A stretch of DNA of 64,000 nucleotides from Blastococcus sp. HT6-4 (GCF_039679125.1 NZ_CP155551.1:992001-1056000), one strand, 5' to 3'; shown: positions 8,610-17,725, numbered from the stretch's first letter. Notes: generated by a model not told the origin, from the letters alone. Numbers and translations are program-made.

Positions 8610-9716
8610 TCAGCCGGGCCCGAACTGCAGCACCGCCTGCAGCGGTGGGCTCGCCAGCCGCCGACCTGCCAGGTCGGCCAGAAAGTCGGGGCCGTCCTCG
8701 AAGGGGAGGACGTCGGTGACCAGCGATGTGCGGATCTGCTCGCCGCGGTCCCGTAGGAGGTCGAGGGTGGCCGCCGCCAGCGCTGTGCGCGTCCACGCCG
8801 CGGCCATGCCACGTGGCACCCGGCCAATCTGCGCGCAGACAAGTGCCAGGCCGTTGTGGTGGAATTCCTCGCCCAGCCGGACGGCCTCGGCGCCGGCTTG
8901 GTAGAAGCCCAAGTCCACCACGACGCCCTGCGGCCGCAGGGCTTTCAGCGCCGTGGCCAGGGCGATGTCGTGCCCGCGGCACTGCAGGACGACGTCGGCG
9001 CCGGCGTCCCCTGGACCGTGCCGCCAGCGGCGCTTCACCTCGAGCCAGCCACGGCCGTCGGCGTCGTCGACGGCGTCGAGACCCAGGGACTCTGTGACCG
9101 CGCGCCGCTCCCTGGACGGCTCGGCGACGGCCACCGCCGCCGCGCCGTGCCGGACGGCGAGCAGGGCGGTCAGAAGCCCGATGACGCCGGCACCTGTGAT
9201 GAGAACGTGGCGGTCGCGCACGCCGGCGTCGAGTGAAGCGCCGGGCCCGGCAAGGGCCGCGGCAGCATGGAGCAGGCCGTTGACGCAGATCGGCCCCATC
9301 TGCGCGAGGTAGATCGCCAGCAGCGGGTCAAGGTCGTCGGGCACCGGGATCACCGTCGTGCCGGTGGGGTCGGCGCAGCGGCCGGTGCGGTGGCCGTAAG
9401 CCATGGCCACGCGAGATCCCACGGGGAGGGCGTCCGCGTAGCTCTCGGTCACCCGGCCGACCTCCATGTAGCCGAGGCTCCGCTTTGGGTAGCCGTCCGG
9501 GGCGCTGACCCCGAAAGACCGTAGGTCTGGGTTCCAGCCCAGCCGGTGGTGGGGGTCGGTGCCGCGGACGAGGGCGACCTCCGTACCGGCGCTGATCCCG
9601 GACCACTCGGTAGCCACCCACGCCTGCCCCGGTCCCGGCTCGGGCTCCATGTCGTCCAGCAGCACGGGCTGGCCGGGCCCCGCCACGCCGATGGAGCGCA
9701 CGCGCCGCTCAGCCAT
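8610..9716 (-). CDS. MDR-superfamily oxidoreductase (zinc-alcohol-dehydrogenase fold)
   Basis: 368 residues. It resembles the BchC/threonine-dehydrogenase-like group: N-terminal GroES-like domain with EWSGISAGTEVALVRG, then a Rossmann domain with VLITGAGVIGLLTALLA. The four structural-zinc cysteines of classical alcohol dehydrogenases are absent, and the GISAGTE block is typical of relatives that act on cyclitols, sugars or bacteriochlorophyllide. Its ATG overlaps the stop of the Gfo/Idh/MocA gene by 8 bases, so the two are translated together and probably act in sequence on one sugar-like substrate. Confidence 0.87.
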   Translation of the reverse strand: MAERRVRSIGVAGPGQPVLLDDMEPEPGPGQAWVATEWSGISAGTEVALVRGTDPHHRLGWNPDLRSFGVSAPDGYPKRSLGYMEVGRVTESYADALPVGSRVAMAYGHRTGRCADPTGTTVIPVPDDLDPLLAIYLAQMGPICVNGLLHAAAALAGPGASLDAGVRDRHVLITGAGVIGLLTALLAVRHGAAAVAVAEPSRERRAVTESLGLDAVDDADGRGWLEVKRRWRHGPGDAGADVVLQCRGHDIALATALKALRPQGVVVDLGFYQAGAEAVRLGEEFHHNGLALVCAQIGRVPRGMAAAWTRTALAAATLDLLRDRGEQIRTSLVTDVLPFEDGPDFLADLAGRRLASPPLQAVLQFGPG

Positions 9717-10698
9717 CCACGTCGCCGTCCGTCAGCCGCACGGGAACGCCCTGACGGGCGGACCGGTCGGCGGCGCAGGCCAGGGCATGCGTGCGGAGTG
9801 CCTCCTCGTAAGGGACACGGACCTGCTGCACGCGGCCGAGCAGGACGTCGACGAACTCACGGTTCTCCGTGGCGATCGGATTCTGCTCGGATCGCAGGGT
9901 CTCCTCGCCGTCGGCAGTGATCACCCGAAGTTCGTGGTCGGTCAGCCCGCGCTCGGAGAGCTCAATGACGCGCCCGTCCGCCACCACCTGGAGGGCAACC
10001 CGATGCCGCCAGCCGAGCACGCGCGCCGAGGAGATGCTGCCCACCGCGCCCGAGACGAACTGCAACAGCGCGGCGGCCGCGGTAGGAACGCCCTCCGGCC
10101 CGTCCGGGGCGCTCCGCTCGACGGCCGCCACCGTCTCGACCTCCCCGGCGAACTGGCGAGCGAGGTCGAAGATGTGGGTGGTCTGCTCCACCACCTGGCC
10201 GCCGGAGTATGCCCGTTGCGACCACCACGGGACCGGTGGCGTCTTGTCCAGCCAGTAACCGGTGAGGAGTTGGGCGGGCTGTTCGGCGAGGAAGTCCGGG
10301 GCGCGGTGCACGAGGTCGAGGTGCCGCCAGTGGTAGCCCACCGCGGTCGTGAGCCCGGTCCCGTCCAGCCGGTCGCCGATCTTCTCCGCGGTCGGCAGAT
10401 CCAGCGCGAGTGGCTTCTCGACGAAGAACGGCAGCCGGCGGTCGATCGCCGCGAGCTCGAGGGCCCCGTGTGCGAACGGTGGAACGCACAGCCAGACCGC
10501 GTCGAGATCCTCGGTCTCCAGCAACGTCAACCCGTCACCGTAGGGGCGTGCCCCGTACCGGGTGGCGGTTTCCTCGGCCCGCTCCGGTTGGGTATCAGCG
10601 ACCGCCACGATCTCCACGTCCTGCAGGCCGGCGAGAGCCCGCAGGTGTTGGCCGGCGATGAAACCACTGCCCACGCAGGCCACCCGCAGCGGCGTCAC
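9709..10698 (-). CDS. Gfo/Idh/MocA family NAD(P)-dependent oxidoreductase
   Basis: 329 residues from the GTG at 10698; a longer frame starts at 10764 but has no homologous sequence before VTPLRVACVGSG. The N-terminal dinucleotide fold reads CVGSGFIAGQHLRAL, then the family catalytic EKP (FFVEKPLALD) and the C-terminal alpha/beta domain with GGQVVEQTTHIFDLAR, where the His is the usual active-site residue. Members oxidise inositols, glucose-type sugars or nucleotide sugars. It is first gene of a two-gene unit with the MDR oxidoreductase. Confidence 0.88.
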   Translation of the reverse strand: MTPLRVACVGSGFIAGQHLRALAGLQDVEIVAVADTQPERAEETATRYGARPYGDGLTLLETEDLDAVWLCVPPFAHGALELAAIDRRLPFFVEKPLALDLPTAEKIGDRLDGTGLTTAVGYHWRHLDLVHRAPDFLAEQPAQLLTGYWLDKTPPVPWWSQRAYSGGQVVEQTTHIFDLARQFAGEVETVAAVERSAPDGPEGVPTAAAALLQFVSGAVGSISSARVLGWRHRVALQVVADGRVIELSERGLTDHELRVITADGEETLRSEQNPIATENREFVDVLLGRVQQVRVPYEEALRTHALACAADRSARQGVPVRLTDGDVDG

Positions 10699-10808
10699 GC
10701 CGGGCCCCCGCCGTCCACCGCGACCTCCTCGCTGCCGACCAGTCGCCGCGGTCCGGGCTTCCACGCCTCCCCGACGGTGCCTGCACTACGGAGCCTGTGA
10801 CGTACAAG

Positions 10809-10997
10809 TTACCGGCTGAGTCCGTCCGTCGCGCGCTGTGTGCCCCGGACCCACGTGGTCGTGCGCCGGTCGACGCCGGCCTCCTGCACCAGGTGCCGGC
10901 GCAGGCCCTTGACCACGCCGGCCTGCCCGGCCAGCCAGGCGTACACGCCGGAGGACCCCCGCGGGGCGGTGTCGGCGGGCACCTCCCAGAGGATCAT
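10809..10997 (-). pseudogene. Duplicated C-terminal fragment of a siderophore-interacting protein gene
   Basis: Bases 10867-10995 match 17778-17906 with three differences in 129. They encode the same C-terminal stretch ([34 protein letters not shown]) as the intact gene at 17726-18661. Outside the match nothing of that gene remains, so this is a copied or recombined scrap without function. It interrupts a 378-base gap between island genes. Confidence 0.88.
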
Positions 10998-11076
10998 CGA
11001 CGGGGCGGCCCGCCCACGAGGGTCATCGGGCTACTTCCTCGGTGCGCCATGAAGGGCGGATCGGCGAGCAGTTGCA

Positions 11077-12021
11077 TCAACGCTGAGACGCTGCGCAACT
11101 GGGTCGTTCAGGCCCAGGTCGACGACGGGCATCGGCCCGCCACCCACCCCACGAGGGCTGACCTGCGTGGAGGTTGCTCGCCTCCGGCCCTACTTCGTCC
11201 GGGTCGCTCTGCATCTGGGCGAGGCGCTCGGCCGTTCCCGTACCGGGGACAGCGGTGTAGACGACCAGGTCAATGCCGGGGTCGTCTGTCAGGGACAGCC
11301 GGTGGTGAGCCAGATGGAGGTCGCCGACGACGGGATGGCGGAACTGTCGTTCTCGCGCGGAGAACTGCTCCACGCCGTGGCCGGCCCAGCCGGCGCGGAA
11401 GTCTGGGCTCGCCTGCCGCAGTCGCTCGACCAGCCTGGCCACAGGGGGCTGGTGGATACGCGGCCCGGTCTCGGCCCGGAACTGGGCCAGGAAGTGGCGG
11501 CTGTCCACGTCCCAGTGCGTGTGCAGGGACTGCACCTGCTGGTCGGTGAACACCAACCACAAGAGATTGCGGTCCTCGGGCGGCACGGCCGCGATACCGG
11601 GGTAGAACGCCTGGTAAGCGCTGTTCCAGCCGATGATGAACCACGTTGGCGTGATCGCGTAGGCGGGGCTGTCACCCAGCGCGTCGAGCAGCTGCTGCGC
11701 ATGCGCCGGCAGCTGATCGACGTCGTCCTGTGGTCGGGGCGCCGACTGGCCGACGAGACGGAGGACGTAGCTGTGCTCCGCCTCCGTGAGCCGCAAGGTC
11801 TTGGCCAGCGCGTCCACAACCTGCCGCGATGGCGTGATGTCCCGAGCCTGCTCGAGCCAGGTGTACCAAGTGAGGCTCACGCCTGAGAGCAGGGAGACCT
11901 CCTCGCGCCGTAGTCCCGGCGTCCGCCGCCGTCCGTGATCCTCCAGCCCGACTGCCGCCGGGCTGACGTGGTGGCGCTTGGTGCGCAGGAAGTGCGCGAG
12001 TTCAGTGCGGGCCTCGTTCAC
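11077..12021 (-). CDS. XRE-family regulator with MmyB-like ligand domain
   Basis: 314 residues. An N-terminal helix-turn-helix (RREEVSLLSGVSLTWYTWLEQ) is preceded by the RTPGLRREE block typical of this actinobacterial family. A C-terminal PAS-like MmyB domain follows (ITPTWFIIGWNSAYQAFYPG, DRNLLWLVFTD). Members usually control a divergent neighbour, often a dehydrogenase or transporter, and here the BASS transporter lies in that position. The GTG start at 12021 has AGGAGG about 9 bases upstream. The last 30 residues are atypical and may be altered by the adjoining duplicated fragment. Confidence 0.9.
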   Translation of the reverse strand: MNEARTELAHFLRTKRHHVSPAAVGLEDHGRRRTPGLRREEVSLLSGVSLTWYTWLEQARDITPSRQVVDALAKTLRLTEAEHSYVLRLVGQSAPRPQDDVDQLPAHAQQLLDALGDSPAYAITPTWFIIGWNSAYQAFYPGIAAVPPEDRNLLWLVFTDQQVQSLHTHWDVDSRHFLAQFRAETGPRIHQPPVARLVERLRQASPDFRAGWAGHGVEQFSARERQFRHPVVGDLHLAHHRLSLTDDPGIDLVVYTAVPGTGTAERLAQMQSDPDEVGPEASNLHAGQPSWGGWRADARRRPGPERPSCAASQR

Positions 12022-12036
12022 GCGCCCGGCCTCCTG

Positions 12037-12057
12037 GTAGTAGTGCCAGTACCAGTA
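12037..12057. promoter_or_regulatory. Tandem CCAGTA repeat, candidate operator of the XRE regulator
   Basis: CCAGTA occurs twice head to tail at 12046-12051 and 12052-12057, and GTAGTGCCAGTAC at 12039-12051 is an imperfect palindrome. It sits in the 115-base gap between the regulator and the divergent transporter. An operator role is inferred from position only. Confidence 0.35.
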
Positions 12058-12136
12058 TCAGCAGCATCCTTGTCGCCCATGTGTCTGAAGCCCATCGTGT
12101 GGCTCACGTCATACCGGTGAGGGATTGGGGCAACGT

Positions 12137-13114
12137 GTGAGCATCGCAGCGTTCAGTGGCTTCGTCGGACGATGGTTCGCCCTCATCGTGCTCGTGGCGG
12201 GCGGGATCGCCCTCGCCGTGCCTGACGCCTTCGCAGGGGGGACGGTCGCCGTCCCCTACCTGCTGATGGTGATCATGCTGGGGATGGGCATGACGCTGCG
12301 GGTCGCCGATTTCGCCATCGTGGCCCGCCGGCCGTGGGCGCTGCTCGTCGGCGTCGCGGCGCAGTACGTGGTCATGCCGAGCCTTGCCTGGTTGCTCACG
12401 CAGGCTCTGGACCTCCCTGCCGCCGTGGCCGCAGGGGTCATTCTCGTCGGCGCGGCGCCGGGCGGTACCGCGTCGAATGTCATGGTGTATCTCGCGAAGG
12501 GGGACACCGCACTGTCGGTGGCCATGACGTCGGTGTCGACACTGCTCGCACCGCTGCTCACGCCCCTGCTCGTTCTGTGGCTCGCGGGGGAGTACCTGCC
12601 TGTCGACGCCGGAGGGCTGTTCGTCTCGATCGTCCAGATCGTGGTCGTGCCGGTGTTGCTGGGTCTTGTCCTGCGCATCGTCGTCCCACGGGGCGTGGAG
12701 GCCATCTTGCCGGCGCTGCCGCTGGTTTCGGTGGCCGGGATCACCGCCGTCGTGGTCGTCGTCGTCGCCGCCAGCTCCGAGACGATCCTGTCGGTCGGGT
12801 TGCTGGTCGTCGTCGCGGTCGTGCTGCACAACCTGCTGGGCTACGGCGTCGGGTATGCCATCGGGAAGAGCTTCGGGATGCCGACGACCGCGCGGCGGGC
12901 CATCGCCATCGAGGTCGGCATGCAGAACTCCGGCCTCGCGGCCGGCCTGGCCACGATCCATTTCAGCCCCGCGGCCGCCTTGCCGGCGGCGATCTTCTCC
13001 GTCTGGCACAACGTCTCGGGATCGCTGCTCGCCAGCTACTGGGCCCGGCGGGACCCGGATGAGGACCGTGGGGTGGGCATCAGCGCGGCGCCGGTGCAGG
13101 AGACCGGACGGTGA
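12137..13114 (+). CDS. BASS family (bile acid:sodium symporter-like) transporter
   Basis: About 325 residues with roughly nine to ten hydrophobic segments. It carries the family's crossover signature [19 protein letters not shown] and the second [11 protein letters not shown] block, so a Na+-driven uptake role for an organic anion is expected. I prefer GTG 12137 (GGGG 6 bases upstream); TTG 12125 is in frame. Its TGA overlaps the GTG of the dehydratase by 4 bases (GTGA). The tight coupling suggests that it brings in the dehydratase's substrate, a sugar acid or branched hydroxy-acid. Confidence 0.87.
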   Translation: MSIAAFSGFVGRWFALIVLVAGGIALAVPDAFAGGTVAVPYLLMVIMLGMGMTLRVADFAIVARRPWALLVGVAAQYVVMPSLAWLLTQALDLPAAVAAGVILVGAAPGGTASNVMVYLAKGDTALSVAMTSVSTLLAPLLTPLLVLWLAGEYLPVDAGGLFVSIVQIVVVPVLLGLVLRIVVPRGVEAILPALPLVSVAGITAVVVVVVAASSETILSVGLLVVVAVVLHNLLGYGVGYAIGKSFGMPTTARRAIAIEVGMQNSGLAAGLATIHFSPAAALPAAIFSVWHNVSGSLLASYWARRDPDEDRGVGISAAPVQETGR

Positions 13115-14844
13115 CCGCGGGACCGTCGGTCCCGGAGCCCGCCCGGCGGCAAGGTGGGGTCGATCCCCGGGCGCGGAGTCGGGCGGTGACCGACGGGCTG
13201 GAGGCGACCGCGGCCCGAGGATTGCTCCGGGCAGCCGGCCTGGACGATGACGACCTGAGGAAGCCGCAGATCGGGGTTGCCTCGTCGTGGAACGAGATCA
13301 CCCCCTGCAACCTGAACCTGGATCGGCTGGCACAGGCCGTCAAGGAAGGGGTGCACACCGCCGGCGCCTACCCGCTGCAGTTCGGCACCATCTCGGTCAG
13401 CGACGGCATCGCGATGGGACACCTGGGGATGCACTACTCGCTGGTGTCCCGCGAGGTCATCGCGGACAGTGTCGAAACCGTCCTCCAGGCCGAGCGCATG
13501 GATGGAACAGTTCTGCTCGCCGGCTGCGACAAGTCCCTGCCCGGCATGCTCATGGCGGCCGCCCGGCTGGATCTGGCGACGGTCTTCCTGTACGCCGGGA
13601 CCGCGCTGCCCGGCCGGACCGCGCTGTCGGACGGGTCCGAACAGGTGCTGACGATCGTGGACGCCTTCGAGGCGGTGGGCGCCTGCACGGCCGGGACGAT
13701 GACCCGTCAGGACGCCGAGGCGATCGAACGCTCCTACTGTCCCGGCGAAGGCGCGTGTGCCGGCATGTACAGCGCCAATACGATGGCCAGCCTGGCCGAG
13801 GCCATGGGGCTCGCGCTGCCGGGAAGTGCCTCTCCCCCCGCGATCGACCGCCGCCGGACAGGCCTCGCCCATAGATCTGGGGAAGCCGTGGTGCGGCTGC
13901 TCGAGCAGGGGATCACCGCCCGGGACGTCCTGACCCGCGAAGCGTTCGAGAACGCCGTCTGCGTCCTCATGGCCCTGGGCGGCTCGACCAACGCGGTTCT
14001 CCACCTGCTGGCCATTGCCAACGAGGCCGAGGTGCCCCTGGATCTCGACGACTTCCGCCGCATCGGCGCGACCGTGCCGCACCTTGCTGATGTCCGGCCC
14101 TTCGGCCGGCACGTCATGGCGGACGTCGACCGGGTCGGCGGCATCCCGGTGGTCATGAAGACCCTGCTCGACGCCGGCCTCCTGCACGGCGGCGCCCTGA
14201 CCGTGACCGGCCGCACGGTCGCCGAGAACCTTGCCGCCATCGACCCGCCCGACCCGGACGGCCGGGTCCTGAGAAGCATCGAGACACCGATGCATCCGAC
14301 CGGTGGCCTGACCATCCTGCGCGGTTCCCTTGCCCCGGACGGCGCTGTGGTCAAGAGCGCCGGGTTCGACACCACCCAGTTCACCGGCACCGCCCGGGTC
14401 TTCGACGGCGAAAGAGCCACGCTCGACGCCCTCGCGGCCGGTGCGATCCAGCCCGATGACGTCGTCGTCATCCGCCACGAGGGCCCCAGAGGAGGCCCGG
14501 GGATGCGAGAGATGCTCGCCATCACCGCAGCGATCAAGGGCGCCGGACTCGGCAAGGACGTCCTGCTCGTGACCGACGGCCGGTTCTCCGGGGGGACCAG
14601 CGGCCTCTGCGTCGGGCACATCGCTCCCGAAGCCACCGACGGCGGGCCGATCGCCCTTGTCCAGAACGGCGACCGCATCCACCTCGACGTCCCGGCCGGA
14701 ACCCTGGACATCCTGGTGGCCGACAGGGAGATGGCAGGTCGGCGCTCGGCATGGACGCCGCCCCAGCCCTCAGCCCGGCGGGGTGTGCTGGGCAAGTACG
14801 CGCGCGCGGTCGGCACCGCGTCGGCCGGAGCCGTCTGCGGCTAG
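13111..14844 (+). CDS. IlvD/Edd family dehydratase (dihydroxy-acid or sugar-acid dehydratase)
   Basis: 577 residues, full length. It removes water from a 2,3-dihydroxy acid using an Fe-S cluster and Mg2+. The three cluster cysteines are present in [17 protein letters not shown] and EGACAGMY, the Lys of CDKS is the Mg-binding residue, and the C-terminal substrate region [18 protein letters not shown] is intact. Family members are either the branched-chain amino acid enzyme (ilvD) or sugar-acid dehydratases. Coupling to a transporter inside a polyol island favours the second use; sequence alone does not decide. Confidence 0.88.
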   Translation: MTAGPSVPEPARRQGGVDPRARSRAVTDGLEATAARGLLRAAGLDDDDLRKPQIGVASSWNEITPCNLNLDRLAQAVKEGVHTAGAYPLQFGTISVSDGIAMGHLGMHYSLVSREVIADSVETVLQAERMDGTVLLAGCDKSLPGMLMAAARLDLATVFLYAGTALPGRTALSDGSEQVLTIVDAFEAVGACTAGTMTRQDAEAIERSYCPGEGACAGMYSANTMASLAEAMGLALPGSASPPAIDRRRTGLAHRSGEAVVRLLEQGITARDVLTREAFENAVCVLMALGGSTNAVLHLLAIANEAEVPLDLDDFRRIGATVPHLADVRPFGRHVMADVDRVGGIPVVMKTLLDAGLLHGGALTVTGRTVAENLAAIDPPDPDGRVLRSIETPMHPTGGLTILRGSLAPDGAVVKSAGFDTTQFTGTARVFDGERATLDALAAGAIQPDDVVVIRHEGPRGGPGMREMLAITAAIKGAGLGKDVLLVTDGRFSGGTSGLCVGHIAPEATDGGPIALVQNGDRIHLDVPAGTLDILVADREMAGRRSAWTPPQPSARRGVLGKYARAVGTASAGAVCG

Positions 14845-14923
14845 GGCCGACTTCGACCCACGGCTTCACTCGGGCATCCGACCCCGGTCGAGTCACCACC
14901 CGGCTCAAGAACGGGCTCCGGCC

Positions 14924-15260
14924 TCACACCCTGAGTCTCCGGACTCGCCGCGGCGGCTCAGCTCGCTGTTCCCCGCGTTCACGCGCGTCGGCGAGGCATT
15001 CTTGGTGGAAGCGGAGCATGGTGCGATCGGGTCCTGCTGGGGTGACGGCGACCTGGACGGTGCTGTCGTGGGTCGAGCCCGGTGGCCGCCATGTCAAGCG
15101 GATCCGGTCGCGGGGACGAAGGCTCCGGAGCTCTCCGGTGGTGCCCTCCGGAGCCTGGTAGGGCTGGCCCGGTTCTTCGAGGACTGTCCACCTCGTGGCC
15201 CAGGCAAGCGCGATGGCAGGGGAGTCCCCGGTCCGTTGCAGCGCCTCCGCCTCTGACCTC
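14924..15260 (-). pseudogene. SRPBCC/AHSA1-type protein, N-terminus lost at island boundary
   Basis: About 110 residues of the C-terminal half of a START-like (SRPBCC, AHSA1) domain, with TGELRSLRPRDRIRLTW, STVQVAVTPAGPDRTMLRF and ECLADARERGEQR. The first half of the fold is missing: upstream the frame runs into the attR copy of the tRNA, which is not coding. The original gene was probably cut by the integration or by a deletion at this end of the island. Confidence 0.72.
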
Positions 15261-15305
15261 CACGGTCGTGCGGTGGCGGACCTCCGCGAAGGCCCATCAG
15301 CCGCC

Positions 15306-15350
15306 CTGGCAGTGTGGGGGTCAGGGGTTCGAGGCCTCTCAGCCCCACCC
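15306..15350 (+). repeat. Right attachment repeat (attR-like partial tRNA-Ala copy)
   Basis: It matches 2901-2945 at 42 of 45 positions. It begins inside the anticodon loop and ends three bases past the acceptor stem. It cannot fold as a tRNA because the 5' half is absent and the T-arm pairing is changed (GGCCT for GTCCC). The rest of 14845-15542 holds only the SRPBCC remnant. Confidence 0.85.
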
Positions 15351-15542
15351 GGATCACCAGGCCGCACTCCCGCGGGGAGAGCGGCTTCCGGCGGGTCGGG
15401 GCCCGCCGATGCCATGAGGGTGTGGCGGTCTCCCCGGGCGGGATGACGATCCGCTGGTCAGCGGCCGGTCGGCGATCATGCACGGACGATCCGGGCACTC
15501 CCCGGGGAGAAGTGCTGGAGCGAGTGGAACGGGGCAGCCGGG

Positions 15543-16091
15543 ATGACCGACCGAGAGGGCGAGCGCCGGTCCCGCGGCGGGCGCGACGCCACGGGCGGGG
15601 AGACCCGCAAGGAGCGGATCGACCGTGAGCTGTCGGAGCTGCTCCAAGAGCTCCGGGTGGCCCTTCCCGGCGTCCAGTTCCTCCTGGCCTTCCTGCTGAT
15701 CGTCCCGTTCCAGCCGCGGGTGAGCCAGATGACGCAGTTCCAGCAGGACGTCTACCTGACCAGCCTCGTGGCGGCTGCAGTCGCCACCGGGCTGCTCATC
15801 GCACCGGCCGCCCAGCACCGGCTGCTGTTCCGCCAGCGGGACAAGGAGTCCTTGCTGCGGCGCAGCAACTGGTCGGCGCTCGCCGGCCTGGTCGTCCTCA
15901 CGGTGGCGATCGCCGCCGCGCTCCTCCTGGTCGTCGACATGCTCTTCGGCCGGACCCTGGCGTGGGGCGTGACCGCCGCCATCGCTGCGCTGCTGCTCTG
16001 CTGGTGGATCGCGGTTCCCGTCTGGATCCGGAGGCGCAACCCTCAGGATTCGCTGGACGAGCCCTCCGGACGCGAGGGCGACGCCACCTGA
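15543..16091 (+). CDS. DUF6328-type membrane protein
   Basis: 182 residues. A charged cytoplasmic N-terminus is followed by the family hallmark ELLQELRVALPGVQFLLAF, and then by about four hydrophobic segments, the last ending in WWIAVPVWIRRRNP. Function of the family is unknown. It is the first intact gene to the right of the island, with no operon partner. Confidence 0.78.
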   Translation: MTDREGERRSRGGRDATGGETRKERIDRELSELLQELRVALPGVQFLLAFLLIVPFQPRVSQMTQFQQDVYLTSLVAAAVATGLLIAPAAQHRLLFRQRDKESLLRRSNWSALAGLVVLTVAIAAALLLVVDMLFGRTLAWGVTAAIAALLLCWWIAVPVWIRRRNPQDSLDEPSGREGDAT

Positions 16092-16358
16092 CCCCCCGGT
16101 CGACCGTCCGGGGCCACCGCCGCATCGGCACACCGATCCTGTCCGGCGGCGCTTCGATCCTCCGGACGAGCGGGCAGGGAACCTGGACCGGGGCCAGGCG
16201 TTCAGCGGGGCTCGAAGCGCATCGGCACAGCGAGGCCGCCGCCGCAACGGCTCCGGTGGACGCCAGGCCCTGGCCGCACGGAGGGGTGTGGTCGGCGTGA
16301 CCGCGGCGTCGGTCGCGCGTTGTTCCGCGCACAGTGCCCCCACTTACCTGGAGGAGAC

Positions 16359-17225
16359 GTGCGCCGTTTCGCTACCTGCGTCCTGGCCGTTCTCGCCGTC
16401 CTGGCCGGCGTCGTCGTCGCCCCCGTCGCACAGGCCGTCCCGGCGCCGCTGCGGTACGTCGCCCTGGGCGACTCGTACAGCGCGGCGTCCGGCGTGCTGC
16501 CGCCCGACCTCACCGCGCCACCCGCGTGCCTGCGCTCGACCCGCAACTACCCGCACCTGATCGCGGGAGCCACCGGCGCCCGGCTCACCGACGTCACCTG
16601 CGGGGGAGCCGACACCGGTGACTTCTTCACCGGGCAGCACCCCGGGGTCGCCCCGCAGCTCGACGCGCTCGACCGCGACACCCAGTTGGTGACCCTGACC
16701 ATCGGCGGCAACGACAGCGGCGTCTTCATCAGCTCGATCCTGGCCTGCACCGCCGCCGGGCTGTCGACCGTCGGCCGGGGCAGCCCCTGCCAGGACCGGT
16801 ACGGCTCCTCGTTCGAGGACACGATCCGCACCACGACGTACCCGGCGCTGGTGGAGACCCTCCGGGCCGTCCGGACGGCGGCACCGAAGGCGGAGGTCGC
16901 GATCCTCGGCTACCCCTGGATCATGCCGGCGAGCGGTGGCTGCTTCGACCGCATGCCGATCGCCGAGGGGGACGTGGCCTACCTGCGCAGCCTGCAGGCG
17001 ACGCTCAACGACGCCGTGCAGCGCGCGGCCGGGCGGACCGGCGTGACCTACGTCGACCTGAGCGCCGCCTCCGAGGGGCACGATGCCTGCCAGCCGCTCG
17101 GTGTCCGCTGGGTCGAGCCGGTGCTGCAGGGGACCAACGCGGTGATCGTGCACCCGAACGCGCGGGGCGAGGCGGCGATGGCGGCGCTGACGATCGAGGT
17201 CCTGCGCCTGGACCGCGGCCGCTGA
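16359..17225 (+). CDS. Secreted SGNH/GDSL hydrolase (lipase/esterase)
   Basis: 288 residues from the GTG at 16359, which follows GGAGGAGA; an earlier in-frame ATG at 16320 would place extra residues before a clear signal peptide (RRFATCVLAVLAVLAGVVV, likely cleaved after AQA near residue 26). The four SGNH blocks are present: Ser39 in ALGDSYSA, a Gly in block II, GGND, and the catalytic His in VHPNARGEAAM. Several Cys pairs suggest disulfides, as in streptomycete extracellular lipases. It would cleave ester bonds outside the cell. Confidence 0.88.
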   Translation: MRRFATCVLAVLAVLAGVVVAPVAQAVPAPLRYVALGDSYSAASGVLPPDLTAPPACLRSTRNYPHLIAGATGARLTDVTCGGADTGDFFTGQHPGVAPQLDALDRDTQLVTLTIGGNDSGVFISSILACTAAGLSTVGRGSPCQDRYGSSFEDTIRTTTYPALVETLRAVRTAAPKAEVAILGYPWIMPASGGCFDRMPIAEGDVAYLRSLQATLNDAVQRAAGRTGVTYVDLSAASEGHDACQPLGVRWVEPVLQGTNAVIVHPNARGEAAMAALTIEVLRLDRGR

Positions 17226-17227
17226 TC

Positions 17228-17249
17228 GCCGGCCCGGGTCCGGGCCGGC
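17228..17249 (+). terminator. GC hairpin after SGNH hydrolase gene
   Basis: GCCGGCCCGG and CCGGGCCGGC are perfect 10-base arms around GT, starting 3 bases after the stop. There is no T run, as is common in actinobacteria. Confidence 0.6.
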
Positions 17250-17296
17250 GCGGTCCGGGTTGCGGCGCCGTCGTCCGGGGGTGACCGGGCGCGGGA

Positions 17297-17572
17297 TCAG
17301 TCCTGCGCGGTGGTGGCGATCGTGACGTGTGGGCGGACCAGTCGGGGCGCGGGCGGTGTGGCGGCGAGGCCGTTGGCCAGGCCGGCCCGTGCGGCGAGGA
17401 CGCCGGCACGGTCGTCGACGATGGAGCGCAGGACGTCGTCGAACGTCGCCTCGACGACGTAGTGGGTGCCGTCGACGAGGTGCAGCACGGTGTCGGCGCG
17501 GTGCTCGATGCGCTCGATGTGGTCGGGGTCGACGGAGAAGTGCTCACCGTTGCGGCAGGTCACTGCGATCAC
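17297..17572 (-). CDS. FlbD-like small protein
   Basis: 91 residues with a GTG start at 17572. The first 55 residues match the FlbD pattern: CRNGEHFSVDPDHIERIEH, then DTVLHLVDGTHYVVEATFDDV. The rest is a low-complexity tail. FlbD occurs in flagellar clusters, but no flagellar gene lies here, and similar orphan copies occur in non-motile bacteria, so its role is open. It may share a transcript with the siderophore-interacting protein gene 153 bases upstream. Confidence 0.72.
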   Translation of the reverse strand: MIAVTCRNGEHFSVDPDHIERIEHRADTVLHLVDGTHYVVEATFDDVLRSIVDDRAGVLAARAGLANGLAATPPAPRLVRPHVTIATTAQD

Positions 17573-17725
17573 GAGGGCGGTCCTTTCGCGCTCGGCGGGC
17601 AGTGGCCGGTGGGTGCCGGTCCTGCACCCCTCCCATCGGCGTCCCCGGACCGCTTCTGGAGTGCCGTGGAGCGGCCTGCCCGAACGGGTGAGGGAGGCCA
17701 GCGCCCGGTGCCGGGCCCGGGAGCC

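Larger units (their letters stand above)
2901..15350. mobile_element. Integrated genomic island at tRNA-Ala, degenerate
   Basis: About 12.4 kb bounded by the tRNA 3' end on the left and an imperfect copy of it on the right. A decayed integrase reads towards the tRNA and is followed by a decayed toxin-antitoxin pair, the usual order at an integration end. The cargo is mainly polyol/sugar dehydrogenases, a glycosyltransferase, an XRE regulator, a transporter and a dehydratase. The island can no longer move by itself because the integrase is broken in several frames and I see no excisionase or replication gene. Confidence 0.78.

Noticed and set aside
15306-15350. A second tRNA-Ala gene
   Set aside because: The 5' half is missing and T-arm pairing is damaged; it is an attachment-site remnant.
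15094-15498. Minus-strand frame with GLRGLEPLTPTLP
   Set aside because: The same spurious tRNA-antisense translation, here from the attR copy; useful only as a hint that a tRNA piece is present.
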